Below, piece after piece: positions 49,569-58,097 of a stretch of DNA of 64,000 nucleotides. The DNA lies in contig NZ_BMQY01000004.1 in the NCBI RefSeq assembly GCF_014648355.1, positions 62,001-126,000 of the forward strand, given 5' to 3'. A program made the position numbers and the translations under genes. This DNA comes from Couchioplanes azureus (GTDB taxonomy: Bacteria; Actinomycetota; Actinomycetes; Mycobacteriales; Micromonosporaceae). Position 1 is the stretch's first letter; each line of letters begins with the position of its first letter. The notes under the pieces were generated by a model, which was not told the origin of the DNA, made no database searches, and saw nothing but the letters and a program-made list of their open reading frames with translations.

Positions 49569-50972
49569 TCACCAGCCGGACGGCGGCGCCTCGATGTGCA
49601 CCGCCTTCGTCACGGTCAGCTCGTCGAGCAGCTCCGGGCCGTACCCGAAGCCCTGCCCGCTGCCGCGCCGCGGGTGCGCGGCACCGCCCGGGGCGCCGCC
49701 GAAGACCGCGTTCACCTTCACCGTGCCGACGCCCAGCTCGCGCCAGGCACGCTGGGCGTGGCTCATGCTGCCGGTCAGCACGGTGGCGGCCAGCCCGTAC
49801 GGCGAGTCCGCGGCCCGGGCCAGCGCCTCGCTGAACGAGTCCACGACGACCACCGGCGCGACCGGGCCGAAGGTCTCCTCGCGCACCACGGCCATGGCGT
49901 CGGTGCAGTCGGCGAGCACGGTCGGCGGGTAGAACGCCCCGGGCCCCGGGGGTACCTCGCCGCCGGCGAGCACCCGCGCGCCCGCCGCCACCGCGTCGCT
50001 GACCTGCGCGTGCACCGCCTCCCGCAGCCGGGTGTCGACCAGCGGGCCGATGTCGCCCGCCCACCGGCGCGCCTCGGCGCTCAGCGCCGCCAGGAACGGC
50101 TCGGCCACGTCGCGGTGGACGTAGATGCGCTCGACCGCCACGCAGATCTGCCCGGAGTTGGCGAACGCGCCCAGCGCGGCCTGCTGCGCCGCCCACTGCG
50201 GGTCCACCTCGGCGTCCACCACGAGCGGGTCGCTGCCGCCGTTCTCGAGCAGCGCCTTCGCGCCGGTCCGGGCGCACGCCGCGGCGATCGCCCGGCCGGT
50301 GGCGGTGGAGCCCACGTGCGCGACGACGTCCACCTCCGCCGCCGCGAGCGCCGCGCCGACCGGCCCGTCGCCGTTGAGCAGGGAGAGGACCCCGGCGGGG
50401 AAGTGCGGGGCGAGCAGCTGGGTGAGCCGCCAGCCCGTCGCCGGGGTGCGCTCGCTCGGCTTGTAGATCACGGTGTTGCCGGTGACCAGGGCGGCGCCCA
50501 GCAGTCCGCAGGAGACGGCCACCGGGTCGTTCCAGGGGGTGACGGCGGCGACGACGCCGCGCGGTCCGTACGCCATCAGGTCGATGGCCTCGTCGTTGCC
50601 GGCCAGGGCCCGCCCGCGGTGGGTGGGGCCCAGCTCGGCGTACTGGCGCAGCGTGCCCACCCCCGCGCCGATCGAGTCCCTGGCACCGCCGGTGGGCTTG
50701 CCCATCTCCGCGGTCATGAGCTGCGCGAGCTCGTCCGCCGCCGCCTCCACCGCGTTCGCCGCGGCGTGCAGTGCCGTGGCCCGCGCGGCCGGTGCGGTGC
50801 GCGCCCAGCCCGGCGCGGCGTCGCGCGCCGCCTTCACCGCCGCGCAGACGTCGGCGTCGGAGGCGACCGGGACGGTCGAGACCGGCTCTCCGCTCGCCGG
50901 GTCGAGGACGGTCGATGTGCGTGTTCCGCTGCCGGGGCCCCAGGTGCCCCCGATGAGATGCTCCACGTTCAT
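49569..50972 (-). CDS. Aldehyde dehydrogenase
   Basis: A 467-aa NAD(P)-dependent aldehyde dehydrogenase of the succinate-semialdehyde type. VTPWNDPVAVSC carries the catalytic Asn, HVGSTATGRAI the cofactor loop, LLENGGSDPLVV the Glu (variant of ELGGK), FANSGQICVAVERIYV the nucleophile Cys, and EETFGPVAPVVVV the C-terminal motif. The start ATG 50972 is fixed by homology. It diverges from the carbamoyltransferase gene across 140 bp. Probably a catabolic enzyme, not part of the operon. Confidence 0.92.
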   Translation of the reverse strand: MNVEHLIGGTWGPGSGTRTSTVLDPASGEPVSTVPVASDADVCAAVKAARDAAPGWARTAPAARATALHAAANAVEAAADELAQLMTAEMGKPTGGARDSIGAGVGTLRQYAELGPTHRGRALAGNDEAIDLMAYGPRGVVAAVTPWNDPVAVSCGLLGAALVTGNTVIYKPSERTPATGWRLTQLLAPHFPAGVLSLLNGDGPVGAALAAAEVDVVAHVGSTATGRAIAAACARTGAKALLENGGSDPLVVDAEVDPQWAAQQAALGAFANSGQICVAVERIYVHRDVAEPFLAALSAEARRWAGDIGPLVDTRLREAVHAQVSDAVAAGARVLAGGEVPPGPGAFYPPTVLADCTDAMAVVREETFGPVAPVVVVDSFSEALARAADSPYGLAATVLTGSMSHAQRAWRELGVGTVKVNAVFGGAPGGAAHPRRGSGQGFGYGPELLDELTVTKAVHIEAPPSGW

Positions 50973-51112
50973 GCGCGCGGCTTGCCCCCGCGGGCATGGT
51001 CCAAAACCTGACAACTGTGCCTATCAGTGCAGGTCAGCGCCGCGATCAAGAAGTTTGGAAGAAGTCGTTGATCATGTGAGTAAGTTGGGGCCAGCGGGGT
51101 ACACCGCGGCCC
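50973..51112. promoter_or_regulatory. Divergent promoter region of the heptose/carbamoyltransferase operon
   Basis: A 140-bp, comparatively AT-rich gap that must start the ten-gene plus-strand operon and the aldehyde dehydrogenase gene. A small hairpin (GCGG-GGTACA-CCGC) lies just before the ATG at 51113, and no Shine-Dalgarno is evident. No clear promoter boxes were found by eye. Confidence 0.4.
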
Positions 51113-52756
51113 ATGCGAGTCCTGGGAATCAATGCGATCTTCCATGATCCGGCCGCCGCCCTGATCGTGGACGGTCGGGTCGTCGCCGCCGCGGAGGAGG
51201 AGCGCTTCAGCCGTCGCAAGCACGGCAAGCGCCCCGTTCCGTTCTCGGCCTGGGAGCTTCCGGAGCTCTCCGCCGCCTGGTGCCTCGAGGAGGCGGGGCT
51301 CGAACCGGGCGACCTCGACGCCGTCGCCTACTCGTTCGACCCCGGGCTGACCCGCGACGCCGCGAGCCTGGGGCTCAGCGACCCGTGGGACCACCTGCGC
51401 GTCGACTACGCCCGCCGGGCGCCGCAGTTCCTCGCCGGCGCGCTGCCCGGGCTCGACCCGGAGCTGGTCCGCTTCGTGCCGCACCACGTCGCGCACGCCG
51501 CCTCGGCGGGACTGTCCATCGCCGACGACAGCGCGGTGCTGGTCCTCGACGGCCGCGGCGAGGTCGCCAGCCACCTCGCCGGCGCCTACCGCGACGGGCG
51601 GCTCACCACGCTGGCCAGCCAGGAGCTGCCGCACTCGCTGGGCCTGCTCTACGAGGACCTGACCCGCCATCTCGGCTTCATGCACTCCTCCGACGAGTAC
51701 AAGGTGATGGCGCTCGCTTCCTACGGCCGGCCGAGATATCTGGATCTGTTCCGCGAGTGGGTGCACGCGAACGACGACGGCGGCTTCACGGTCGAGCGCA
51801 TCGACTGGTCCGCGCTGACCAAGGCCCGCCCGGCCGACGGCGAGATGACCGAGGCGCACGCCGACCTCGCGTCGAGCGTCCAGGTGCGCCTGGAGGAGGT
51901 GCTGCTCGACCTCGCCCGCTGGACGTACCAGGCGTCCGGCGGCCTCAAGACCCTCACCATGGCCGGCGGCACCGCGCTGAACTGCGTGGCCAACGCCCGC
52001 ATCGCCGCCGAGGGCCCGTTCGACCGGGTCTGGGTGCAGCCGGCCGCCGGCGACTCCGGCACCGCGCTCGGCGCCGCCCTGGCGGTGGCCCGCGACGCCG
52101 GCCCGGTCGCCGCGTTCACCGGCGCCGACCTCGGCCGCGGCTGGAGCGACGAGGAGCTGGAGGCCGAGCTCCGGCGGGCGGCGCTGCCGTACACCCGGCC
52201 GGAGTCCATCGCCGCCGAGGCCGCGCGGGTGCTCGCCGCCAACGGCATCGTGGCCTGGTACCAGGGCCGCAGCGAGTACGGCCCGCGCGCCCTCGGGCAC
52301 CGCTCGCTGCTCGCGCATCCGGGCGACGCCGACACCCAGACCCGGATGAACGACGTCAAGGGCCGCGAGCAGTTCCGCCCGATCGCGCCGATGGTGCGCG
52401 CCGAGCGCTTCGCCGACATCTTCGACGGGGTCTACCCGAGCCCGTACATGCTCTTCGTGCACCGGGTCAGACCGGAGTGGAAGGACCGCATCCCGGCGGT
52501 CACCCACGTCGACGGCACCGCGCGGGTGCAGACCGTCCACGCCGACACCGAGCCGCTCGTGGCGCAGATGCTGGCCGAGTTCGAGCGCCTCACCGGGCTG
52601 CCGGTGGTGGTGAACACCTCGCTGAACACCGCCGGGCGCCCGATGGTGGACACCCCCCGCGAGGCGATGGAGCTGTTCGGCTCCGCGCCGGTCGACCTGC
52701 TCGCGCTCGGCCCCTTCGCGGTGCACCGCGCGAAGGCGTTCGGGGACGGCCGATGA
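51113..52756 (+). CDS. O-carbamoyltransferase (NodU/CmcH/TobZ family)
   Basis: A 547-aa two-domain enzyme that uses carbamoyl phosphate and ATP to carbamoylate a hydroxyl, usually on a sugar or antibiotic. MRVLGINAIFHDPAAALIVD opens the Kae1-like N-domain. VPHHVAHAASAGL holds the metal His residues, EYKVMALASYG is conserved, and the GGTALNCVANARI and QPAAGDSGTALGAAL loops are present. The YrdC-like C-domain has YGPRALGHRSLLAHP and VKGREQFRPIAPMV. It begins the operon and overlaps the next GT by ATGA, so it probably decorates the heptose-containing glycan or metabolite. Confidence 0.93.
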   Translation: MRVLGINAIFHDPAAALIVDGRVVAAAEEERFSRRKHGKRPVPFSAWELPELSAAWCLEEAGLEPGDLDAVAYSFDPGLTRDAASLGLSDPWDHLRVDYARRAPQFLAGALPGLDPELVRFVPHHVAHAASAGLSIADDSAVLVLDGRGEVASHLAGAYRDGRLTTLASQELPHSLGLLYEDLTRHLGFMHSSDEYKVMALASYGRPRYLDLFREWVHANDDGGFTVERIDWSALTKARPADGEMTEAHADLASSVQVRLEEVLLDLARWTYQASGGLKTLTMAGGTALNCVANARIAAEGPFDRVWVQPAAGDSGTALGAALAVARDAGPVAAFTGADLGRGWSDEELEAELRRAALPYTRPESIAAEAARVLAANGIVAWYQGRSEYGPRALGHRSLLAHPGDADTQTRMNDVKGREQFRPIAPMVRAERFADIFDGVYPSPYMLFVHRVRPEWKDRIPAVTHVDGTARVQTVHADTEPLVAQMLAEFERLTGLPVVVNTSLNTAGRPMVDTPREAMELFGSAPVDLLALGPFAVHRAKAFGDGR

Positions 52757-53766
52757 GCGGACGGTCGATGACCGGAGTCTCGGTGGTGGTGCCCACCCTC
52801 GGCCGGCCCAGCCTGGCCGTCCTGCTGTCGGCGCTCGCCACGGCGGAGCCGGCCCCCGTGCCCGTGGAGTTCCTGCTGGTCGACGACCGGCGCCACCCGG
52901 CGCAGGAGCTGCCGGTGCCGCCCGGCATCGACGTCAAGGTCCTCACCGGCCGGGCCGCGGGCCCGGCCGCCGCGCGCAATGTGGGCTGGCAGGCCGCCAG
53001 CCACGACTGGGTGGCGTTCCTGGACGACGACGTGGTGCCGGACCCGGACTGGCTGGTCCGCCTGCACGACGACCTGACCGGCGCGGGCCCGGACGTCGGC
53101 GGAGTACAGGGGGTCCTGCGGGTGCCGCCGCCCGCCGGGCGCCGCCCCACCGACTGGGAACGGGTCACCGCCGCGCTCGCCGACGGCGCCTGGATCACCG
53201 CGGACATGGCGTACCGGCGGCGCGCGCTGGCGGCCACGGGCGGCTTCGACGAGCGGCTGCCCCGGGCGTTCCGGGAGGACGCGGAGCTCGCCCACCGGGT
53301 GCGTCAGGCGGGCTACCGGCTGGTCCAGGGAGTGCGCACGGTCACCCATCCGGTGCGTCCGGAGGACCGCTGGGTCAGCGTACGCACGCAGCGCGGCAAC
53401 GCCGACGACGCGCTCCTGCGCCGCCTCTACGGCCGCGGCTGGCGCGCCCGGCTCGAGGTCCCGCCGGGCCGCCGCCGCAAGCACATGGCGGTCACCGCCG
53501 CGGCCGCCCTCGCCGCGACCCTCACCGTCCCCGCCCTGCTCACCCGGCGCCGGGGCTGGTCCGCCGCCGCGGCCGCCGCGGCCGCGGTCTGGGCCGCCGG
53601 GACCGCGGAGTTCGCCGCCGCCCGCATCGCGCCCGGGCCGCGCGACGCGCACGAGGTCACCACCATGGCGCTGACCAGCGTGGCGATCCCGCCGGTCGCC
53701 ACCGTCCACTGGCTGCGGGGCTGGGCGCGCTGGCGCGGCGCCCGCCCGTGGGGGCCGGCTCGGTGA
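52753..53766 (+). CDS. GT2-family glycosyltransferase with C-terminal membrane region
   Basis: A 337-aa glycosyltransferase. VSVVVPTLGRPSLAVLLSAL and FLLVDDRRHP are the nucleotide-binding strands, WVAFLDDDVVPDPDWL carries the DxD metal site, and LPRAFREDAELAHRVRQAGY the ED motif. Two or three hydrophobic segments after residue 230 suggest membrane attachment. It overlaps the upstream (ATGA) and downstream (GTGA) genes. Likely adds a sugar to a membrane-bound intermediate of the operon product. Confidence 0.88.
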   Translation: MSGRSMTGVSVVVPTLGRPSLAVLLSALATAEPAPVPVEFLLVDDRRHPAQELPVPPGIDVKVLTGRAAGPAAARNVGWQAASHDWVAFLDDDVVPDPDWLVRLHDDLTGAGPDVGGVQGVLRVPPPAGRRPTDWERVTAALADGAWITADMAYRRRALAATGGFDERLPRAFREDAELAHRVRQAGYRLVQGVRTVTHPVRPEDRWVSVRTQRGNADDALLRRLYGRGWRARLEVPPGRRRKHMAVTAAAALAATLTVPALLTRRRGWSAAAAAAAAVWAAGTAEFAAARIAPGPRDAHEVTTMALTSVAIPPVATVHWLRGWARWRGARPWGPAR

Positions 53767-55340
53767 GCGCGCTGTACGACGCGGTCCTGTTCGACCGGGA
53801 CGGCACGCTGGTCGTGGACGTCCCCTACAACGGCGATCCCGCGCTGGTGCGGCCGATGCCCGGCGCGCGGGCCGCCCTCGACCGGCTGCGCGCCGCCGGG
53901 CTGCGCCTCGGCGTGGTCACCAACCAGTCCGGGCTGGCCCGGGGCCGGTTCACCGCCGCGCAGCTCGCCGCCGTCCACGCCCGCGTCGAGGAGCTCCTCG
54001 GGCCCTTCGACGTGTGGCAGATCTGCCCGCACGACGACGCGGCGGCCTGCCGCTGCCGCAAGCCCGCGCCCGGGATGATCGAGGACGCCGCGGCCGCCCT
54101 CGGCACCGTGGCCCCGCGCTGCGTGGTGGTCGGCGACATCGGCCGGGACATGGTGGCCGCCGGCGCGGCCGGGGCCGCCGGCATCATGGTGCCCACCCCG
54201 GTGACGCTGGCCGGCGAGGTCGCCGCCGCCCCCGCGGTCGCCGCCGACCTGGAGCGCGCCGCCGACCTGATCCTGCAGCGGCAGGCGCTGGTGACGCCGG
54301 TCGGGTCCCGCCCCCGGGCGGGCACCGTGCTGGTCGTGCGTGCCGACTCCGCCGGTGACGTGCTGCTGACCGGTCCGGGCGTCCGCGCGGTCGCCGCCGG
54401 CGCCGAGCGCGTCGTGCTGCTCTGCGGCCCGCGCGGGCGGGCCGCCGCCGAGCTGCTGCCCGGCGTCGACGAGATCGTCGAGGCCCGGCTGCCCTGGATC
54501 GACCCGCAGCCGCAGCAGGTCGACGCCGCCTTCGTCCGGGACCTGACCGACCGGCTCGCCGCGACCGGCGCCGAGGAGGCCGTCGTCTTCACCTCCTTCC
54601 ACCAGTCGGCGCTGCCGCTGGCCCTGCTGCTGCGCGCGGCCGGGGTCGATCGGATCACCGCGATCAGCGAGGACTACCCCGGGTCGCTGCTGGACGTGCG
54701 GCACCGCGTACCCGCGGGCCTGCCGGAGGCGGAACGGGCCCGCTCGGTCGCCGCCGCCGCGGGGTTCGCCCTGCCGGACACCGACGACGGCGGCCTGCGG
54801 GTCGTGCTCGGGCCGGTGCGCGACGACGGCGACTACGTCGTGGTGCACCCCGGCGCCTCGGTCCAGGCCCGCTCGTGCCCGCCGGAGACGATGCGGGCGG
54901 TCGTCGCCGCCCTCGCCGCCGAGGGACACCGGGTGCTGGTGACCGGCGGGCCGGGGGAGCGGGAGCTGGCCGCCTTCGTGGCCGGCACGGCCGGCACCGA
55001 CGCCGGACCGACGAGCATGGCGGGCCTCGCGGGCCTGCTCGCCGGTGCGGCCGGCGCGGTCGTGGCCAACACCGGGCCGGCCCACCTCGCCGCCGCGGTC
55101 GGCACCCCGGTGGTGAGCCTCTACGCCCCGACCGTCCCCTTCGGGCAGTGGGGTCCCTACCGGGTGCCGCACGTGCGCCTCGGCGACCCCGCCGCCGCCT
55201 GCCGGGACACCCGCGCCACCCGCTGCCCCGTCCCGGGACACCCCTGCCTGTCGACCGTCCGGCCCGCCGACGTGGTCGCCGCCCTGCGGCTGCTCGGCGT
55301 GCGGACCCCCCAGAACCGAACGGAAGAGGTCGCCGCGTGA
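53763..55340 (+). CDS. GmhB-type HAD phosphatase fused to a GT9 (heptosyltransferase-like) domain
   Basis: A 525-aa bifunctional protein. Residues 1-185 are D-glycero-D-manno-heptose 1,7-bisphosphate phosphatase: D11 and D13 in LFDRDGTL, TNQSGLARG, the GmhB zinc cluster C88-x-H90, C96-x-C98 (ICPHDDAAACRCRKP) and VVVGDIGRDM. Residues about 187-525 are a GT9 GT-B fold (VLVVRADSAGDVLLTGPGVR, VVHPGASVQARSCPPETM, VVANTGPAHLAAAVGTPVVSLYAPTVP), usual for ADP-heptose transfer. The chain would cleave the bisphosphate and use the finished donor. Start GTG 53763 by GTGA overlap. In Gram-negatives these are separate genes. Confidence 0.9.
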   Translation: MSALYDAVLFDRDGTLVVDVPYNGDPALVRPMPGARAALDRLRAAGLRLGVVTNQSGLARGRFTAAQLAAVHARVEELLGPFDVWQICPHDDAAACRCRKPAPGMIEDAAAALGTVAPRCVVVGDIGRDMVAAGAAGAAGIMVPTPVTLAGEVAAAPAVAADLERAADLILQRQALVTPVGSRPRAGTVLVVRADSAGDVLLTGPGVRAVAAGAERVVLLCGPRGRAAAELLPGVDEIVEARLPWIDPQPQQVDAAFVRDLTDRLAATGAEEAVVFTSFHQSALPLALLLRAAGVDRITAISEDYPGSLLDVRHRVPAGLPEAERARSVAAAAGFALPDTDDGGLRVVLGPVRDDGDYVVVHPGASVQARSCPPETMRAVVAALAAEGHRVLVTGGPGERELAAFVAGTAGTDAGPTSMAGLAGLLAGAAGAVVANTGPAHLAAAVGTPVVSLYAPTVPFGQWGPYRVPHVRLGDPAAACRDTRATRCPVPGHPCLSTVRPADVVAALRLLGVRTPQNRTEEVAA

Positions 55341-56272
55341 ACATTCTGCTCTGGCACGTGCACGGCTCCTGGACGACGGCGTTCGTCCAGGGCAAACACC
55401 GCTACCTCGTGCCGGTCAACGCCGGGCGCGACGAGTGGGGGCGCGGCCGGGCTCGCACCTTCGACTGGCCGGAGACCGTCGAGGAGGTCGACGTGGGCGC
55501 CCTGCGGCCGGACGACGTCGACGTGGTCGTGCTGCAGCGCCCCGACGAGCTCGAGCGGGTCGCTCACCTGCGCGCGCCGAAGATCTACGTCGAGCACAAC
55601 ACCCCCAAGGGCGACGTCCCGCACACGCGGCACCCGATGGCCGACCGCGACGACCTCGTCGTCGCCCACGTCACCCACTTCAACGAGCTGTTCTGGGACA
55701 CCGGGTCGACCCGCACGACGGTGATCGAGCACGGCATCGTCGAGCCCGCGGTGCGCTGGACCGGCGAGCTCCCGCGGTTCGCGGTCGTCACCAACGAGCC
55801 GGTCCGGCGCCACCGGGTCACCGGCACCGACCTCATGCCGCGGTTCGCGGCGGTCGCCCCGCTCGACGTGTACGGCATGGGCGTCGCCGGGCTGCGCCTG
55901 GAGAACGTCACCGCGTACGACGATCCGCCGCAGGCCCGGATGCACGAGGCGATCGCGCAGCGGCGGGCGTACCTGCACCTGTGCCGGTGGACCTCGCTGG
56001 GACTGAGCCTGATCGAGGCCATGCAGATCGGGATGCCGGTCCTGGCGCTGGCCACCACCGAGGCCGTGGCCGCCGTGCCGGGCGACGCCGGCGTGCTCTC
56101 CACCCGCGTCGACACCCTCGTCGAGGCGGCGCAATGGCTGATCGACGAGCCCGAGGCGGCCCGCCGGCTGGGCGAGCGCGCCCGCCAGGTCGCCCTGGCC
56201 CGCTACGGTCTCGACCGCTTCCTCGCGGACTGGGACCGACTGCTGGAAGAGGAAACATGCGCATCGCGATGA
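55337..56272 (+). CDS. Glycosyltransferase-like protein (GT4/GT1 C-domain), operon member
   Basis: A 311-aa protein with a GT-B-like layout. It opens MNILLWHVHGSWTTAFVQGK and has VVVLQRPDELERVAHLRAPKIYVEHNTPKGD. The C-terminal part is GT4-like, with YLHLCRWTSLGLSLIEAMQIGMPVLALATTEAVAAV (the donor E-x7-E region) and a final RARQVALARYGLDRFLADWDRLL. It is a little short for GT4 (usually 350-400). GTG 55337 overlaps the fusion gene as GTGA. Donor and acceptor are unknown. Confidence 0.8.
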   Translation: MNILLWHVHGSWTTAFVQGKHRYLVPVNAGRDEWGRGRARTFDWPETVEEVDVGALRPDDVDVVVLQRPDELERVAHLRAPKIYVEHNTPKGDVPHTRHPMADRDDLVVAHVTHFNELFWDTGSTRTTVIEHGIVEPAVRWTGELPRFAVVTNEPVRRHRVTGTDLMPRFAAVAPLDVYGMGVAGLRLENVTAYDDPPQARMHEAIAQRRAYLHLCRWTSLGLSLIEAMQIGMPVLALATTEAVAAVPGDAGVLSTRVDTLVEAAQWLIDEPEAARRLGERARQVALARYGLDRFLADWDRLLEEETCASR

Positions 56273-57483
56273 TCTCGGAGCACGCCAGCCCGCTGTCCGC
56301 CCTCGGCGGCGTCGACGCGGGCGGTCAGAACGCCCACGTGGCCGCCCTGGCCGCCGCGCTGGCCGAGCAGGGCCACGAGGTCCGCGTCTACACCCGCCGC
56401 GACGATCCCGTACCGCCTCCCGTCGTCGAGGTCCACGGCTTCGAGGTGGTGCACGTGCCGGCCGGGCCGGCGATGACGCTGCCCAAGGACGACCTGCTGC
56501 CGTACATGGGCGACTTCGCCGAGTGGACGGCCGCCGACTGGCGCGGCACCTGGGCGCCCGACGTCGTGCACGCGCACTTCTGGATGAGCGGGCTGGCCGC
56601 GGTGACCGCCGCCCGGGCCTGCGACGTCCCGGTCGTGCTCACCTACCACGCGCTCGGCTCGGTGAAGCGCCGCCACCAGGGCGCCGCCGACACCAGCCCG
56701 GCGCACCGGATCTCCTACGAGCGCCAGCTCGGCCGGGTGGTCGACCGCGTCGTCGTGCAGTGCCAGGACGAGATCCGCGAGCTGCTGCTGATGGGCGTGC
56801 CGCGCAGCCAGATGGCGCTCGTGCCCTCCGGCGTCGACACCACGCTGTTCTGCCCCGAGGGGCCGGCCGAGCCCCGCGACCCCGGCCGGCCGCGGATCCT
56901 GACCGTGGGGCGCCTGGTCGCCCGCAAGGGGTACGAGGACCTCATCCGGGCCCTGCCGTCGGTCCCCGGCGCGGAGCTGGTGGTCGTCGGCGGCCCGCCC
57001 GGCGGCCGCCTCGACGACGACCCCTACGCCGGCCGCCTGCGCGCCCTGGCCGCGCAGTGCCGCGTCGCCGACCGGGTCCGGCTGGCCGGGGCGGTGGCCG
57101 CCGGGGACATGCCGCGCTGGTACCGCTCGGCGGACGTGCTCGCCGCCGCGCCCTGGTACGAGCCGTTCGGGCTCACCCCGCTCGAGGCGATGGCCTGCGG
57201 CATCCCGGTGGTCGGCACCGCCGTCGGCGGCCTGACGGACACCGTCGTCGACGGCGTCACCGGCGACCTCGTCGCGCCTCGGGACCCCCGCGAGCTCGGC
57301 CTGGCCCTGCGCCGGCTGCTCGGCGACGAGGTGCGCCGGATCTCGTACGCGGCGGCCGCGGCCGACCGCGCCGCGCACTCCTACTCGTGGCGGCGCGTCG
57401 CCACCCGGCTCGCGGCGGTCTACGCGTCCGTCGCCGGCCGGACCCTGACCAGCACGGAGTCCCCCCGAGAGGCGGTTGTGTGA
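56257..57483 (+). CDS. GT4-family glycosyltransferase
   Basis: A 408-aa retaining glycosyltransferase. MRIAMISEHASPLSALGGVDAGGQNAHVAALAAALAEQGHEV is the N-domain with the GGQN loop seen in MshA and sucrose-synthase relatives. DVVHAHFWMSGLAAV, LVPSGVDTTLFCPEG and ILTVGRLVARKGYEDLI follow, with PWYEPFGLTPLEAMACGIPVVGTAVGGLTDTVVDGVTG as the E-x7-E donor site. ATG 56257 overlaps the previous gene by 16 nt with GAAGAGG upstream. It ends with a 1-nt overlap (TGATG) into gmhA. Confidence 0.93.
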   Translation: MRIAMISEHASPLSALGGVDAGGQNAHVAALAAALAEQGHEVRVYTRRDDPVPPPVVEVHGFEVVHVPAGPAMTLPKDDLLPYMGDFAEWTAADWRGTWAPDVVHAHFWMSGLAAVTAARACDVPVVLTYHALGSVKRRHQGAADTSPAHRISYERQLGRVVDRVVVQCQDEIRELLLMGVPRSQMALVPSGVDTTLFCPEGPAEPRDPGRPRILTVGRLVARKGYEDLIRALPSVPGAELVVVGGPPGGRLDDDPYAGRLRALAAQCRVADRVRLAGAVAAGDMPRWYRSADVLAAAPWYEPFGLTPLEAMACGIPVVGTAVGGLTDTVVDGVTGDLVAPRDPRELGLALRRLLGDEVRRISYAAAAADRAAHSYSWRRVATRLAAVYASVAGRTLTSTESPREAVV

Positions 57484-58097
57484 TGGATCCGTTGGACACC
57501 CATGTGCGCGGCATGGCGGCGGCGCTGGGGCCGTACCGGGCCGCGGCGTCCGGGCGTCTCGCCCGCTGGGGCGCCCAGCTCGCCCGCCATCTCGGCACCG
57601 GCGGACGGCTGCTGGTCGCCGGCAACGGCGGCAGCGCCGCCGAGGCCCAGCACCTGGCCGCCGAGCTGGTCGGGCGGCTGCGCGACGAGCGGATGCCGCT
57701 GTCGGCCATCGCGCTGACCCCGGACTCCTCGGCGGTCACCGCGATCAGCAACGACTACGGCTACGAGGAGGTGTTCGCCCGCCAGGTGCGCGCCCACGGC
57801 CGCCCCGGCGACGTGCTCATGCTGATGTCGACCAGCGGCCGCAGCCCCAACCTGGTGCGGGCCGCGCACGCCGCCCGCGAGCTGGGCGTGCGCACGTGGG
57901 CGCTGGTCGGCGCCGGCCCGAGCCCGCTCGCCGAGGCGTGCGACGAGGCGCTGTGCTGCCCGTCCGAGGACTCGCAGGTGGTGCAGGAGCTGCACCTGAT
58001 CTCGGTCCACGTGATGTGCGAGTACCTCGACCGGGCGCTGCCGGCGGTACTGGGAAAAGCCGTGGCCGCCCGGCGCGAGGCGGTGCTGGTGTCATGA
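57483..58097 (+). CDS. gmhA: Phosphoheptose isomerase (GmhA/SIS domain)
   Basis: A 204-aa SIS-domain isomerase turning sedoheptulose 7-phosphate into D-glycero-D-manno-heptose 7-phosphate, the first committed step. VAGNGGSAAEAQHLAAELVGR is the hallmark substrate loop, LMLMSTSGRSPNLV and WALVGAGPSPLAEACDEALCCPSED follow, and VVQELHLISVHVMCEYLD supplies the catalytic Glu/His helix. Start ATG 57483 by TGATG overlap; it ends in ATGA into hldE. The standard family length is about 190-200. Confidence 0.94.
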   Translation: MDPLDTHVRGMAAALGPYRAAASGRLARWGAQLARHLGTGGRLLVAGNGGSAAEAQHLAAELVGRLRDERMPLSAIALTPDSSAVTAISNDYGYEEVFARQVRAHGRPGDVLMLMSTSGRSPNLVRAAHAARELGVRTWALVGAGPSPLAEACDEALCCPSEDSQVVQELHLISVHVMCEYLDRALPAVLGKAVAARREAVLVS

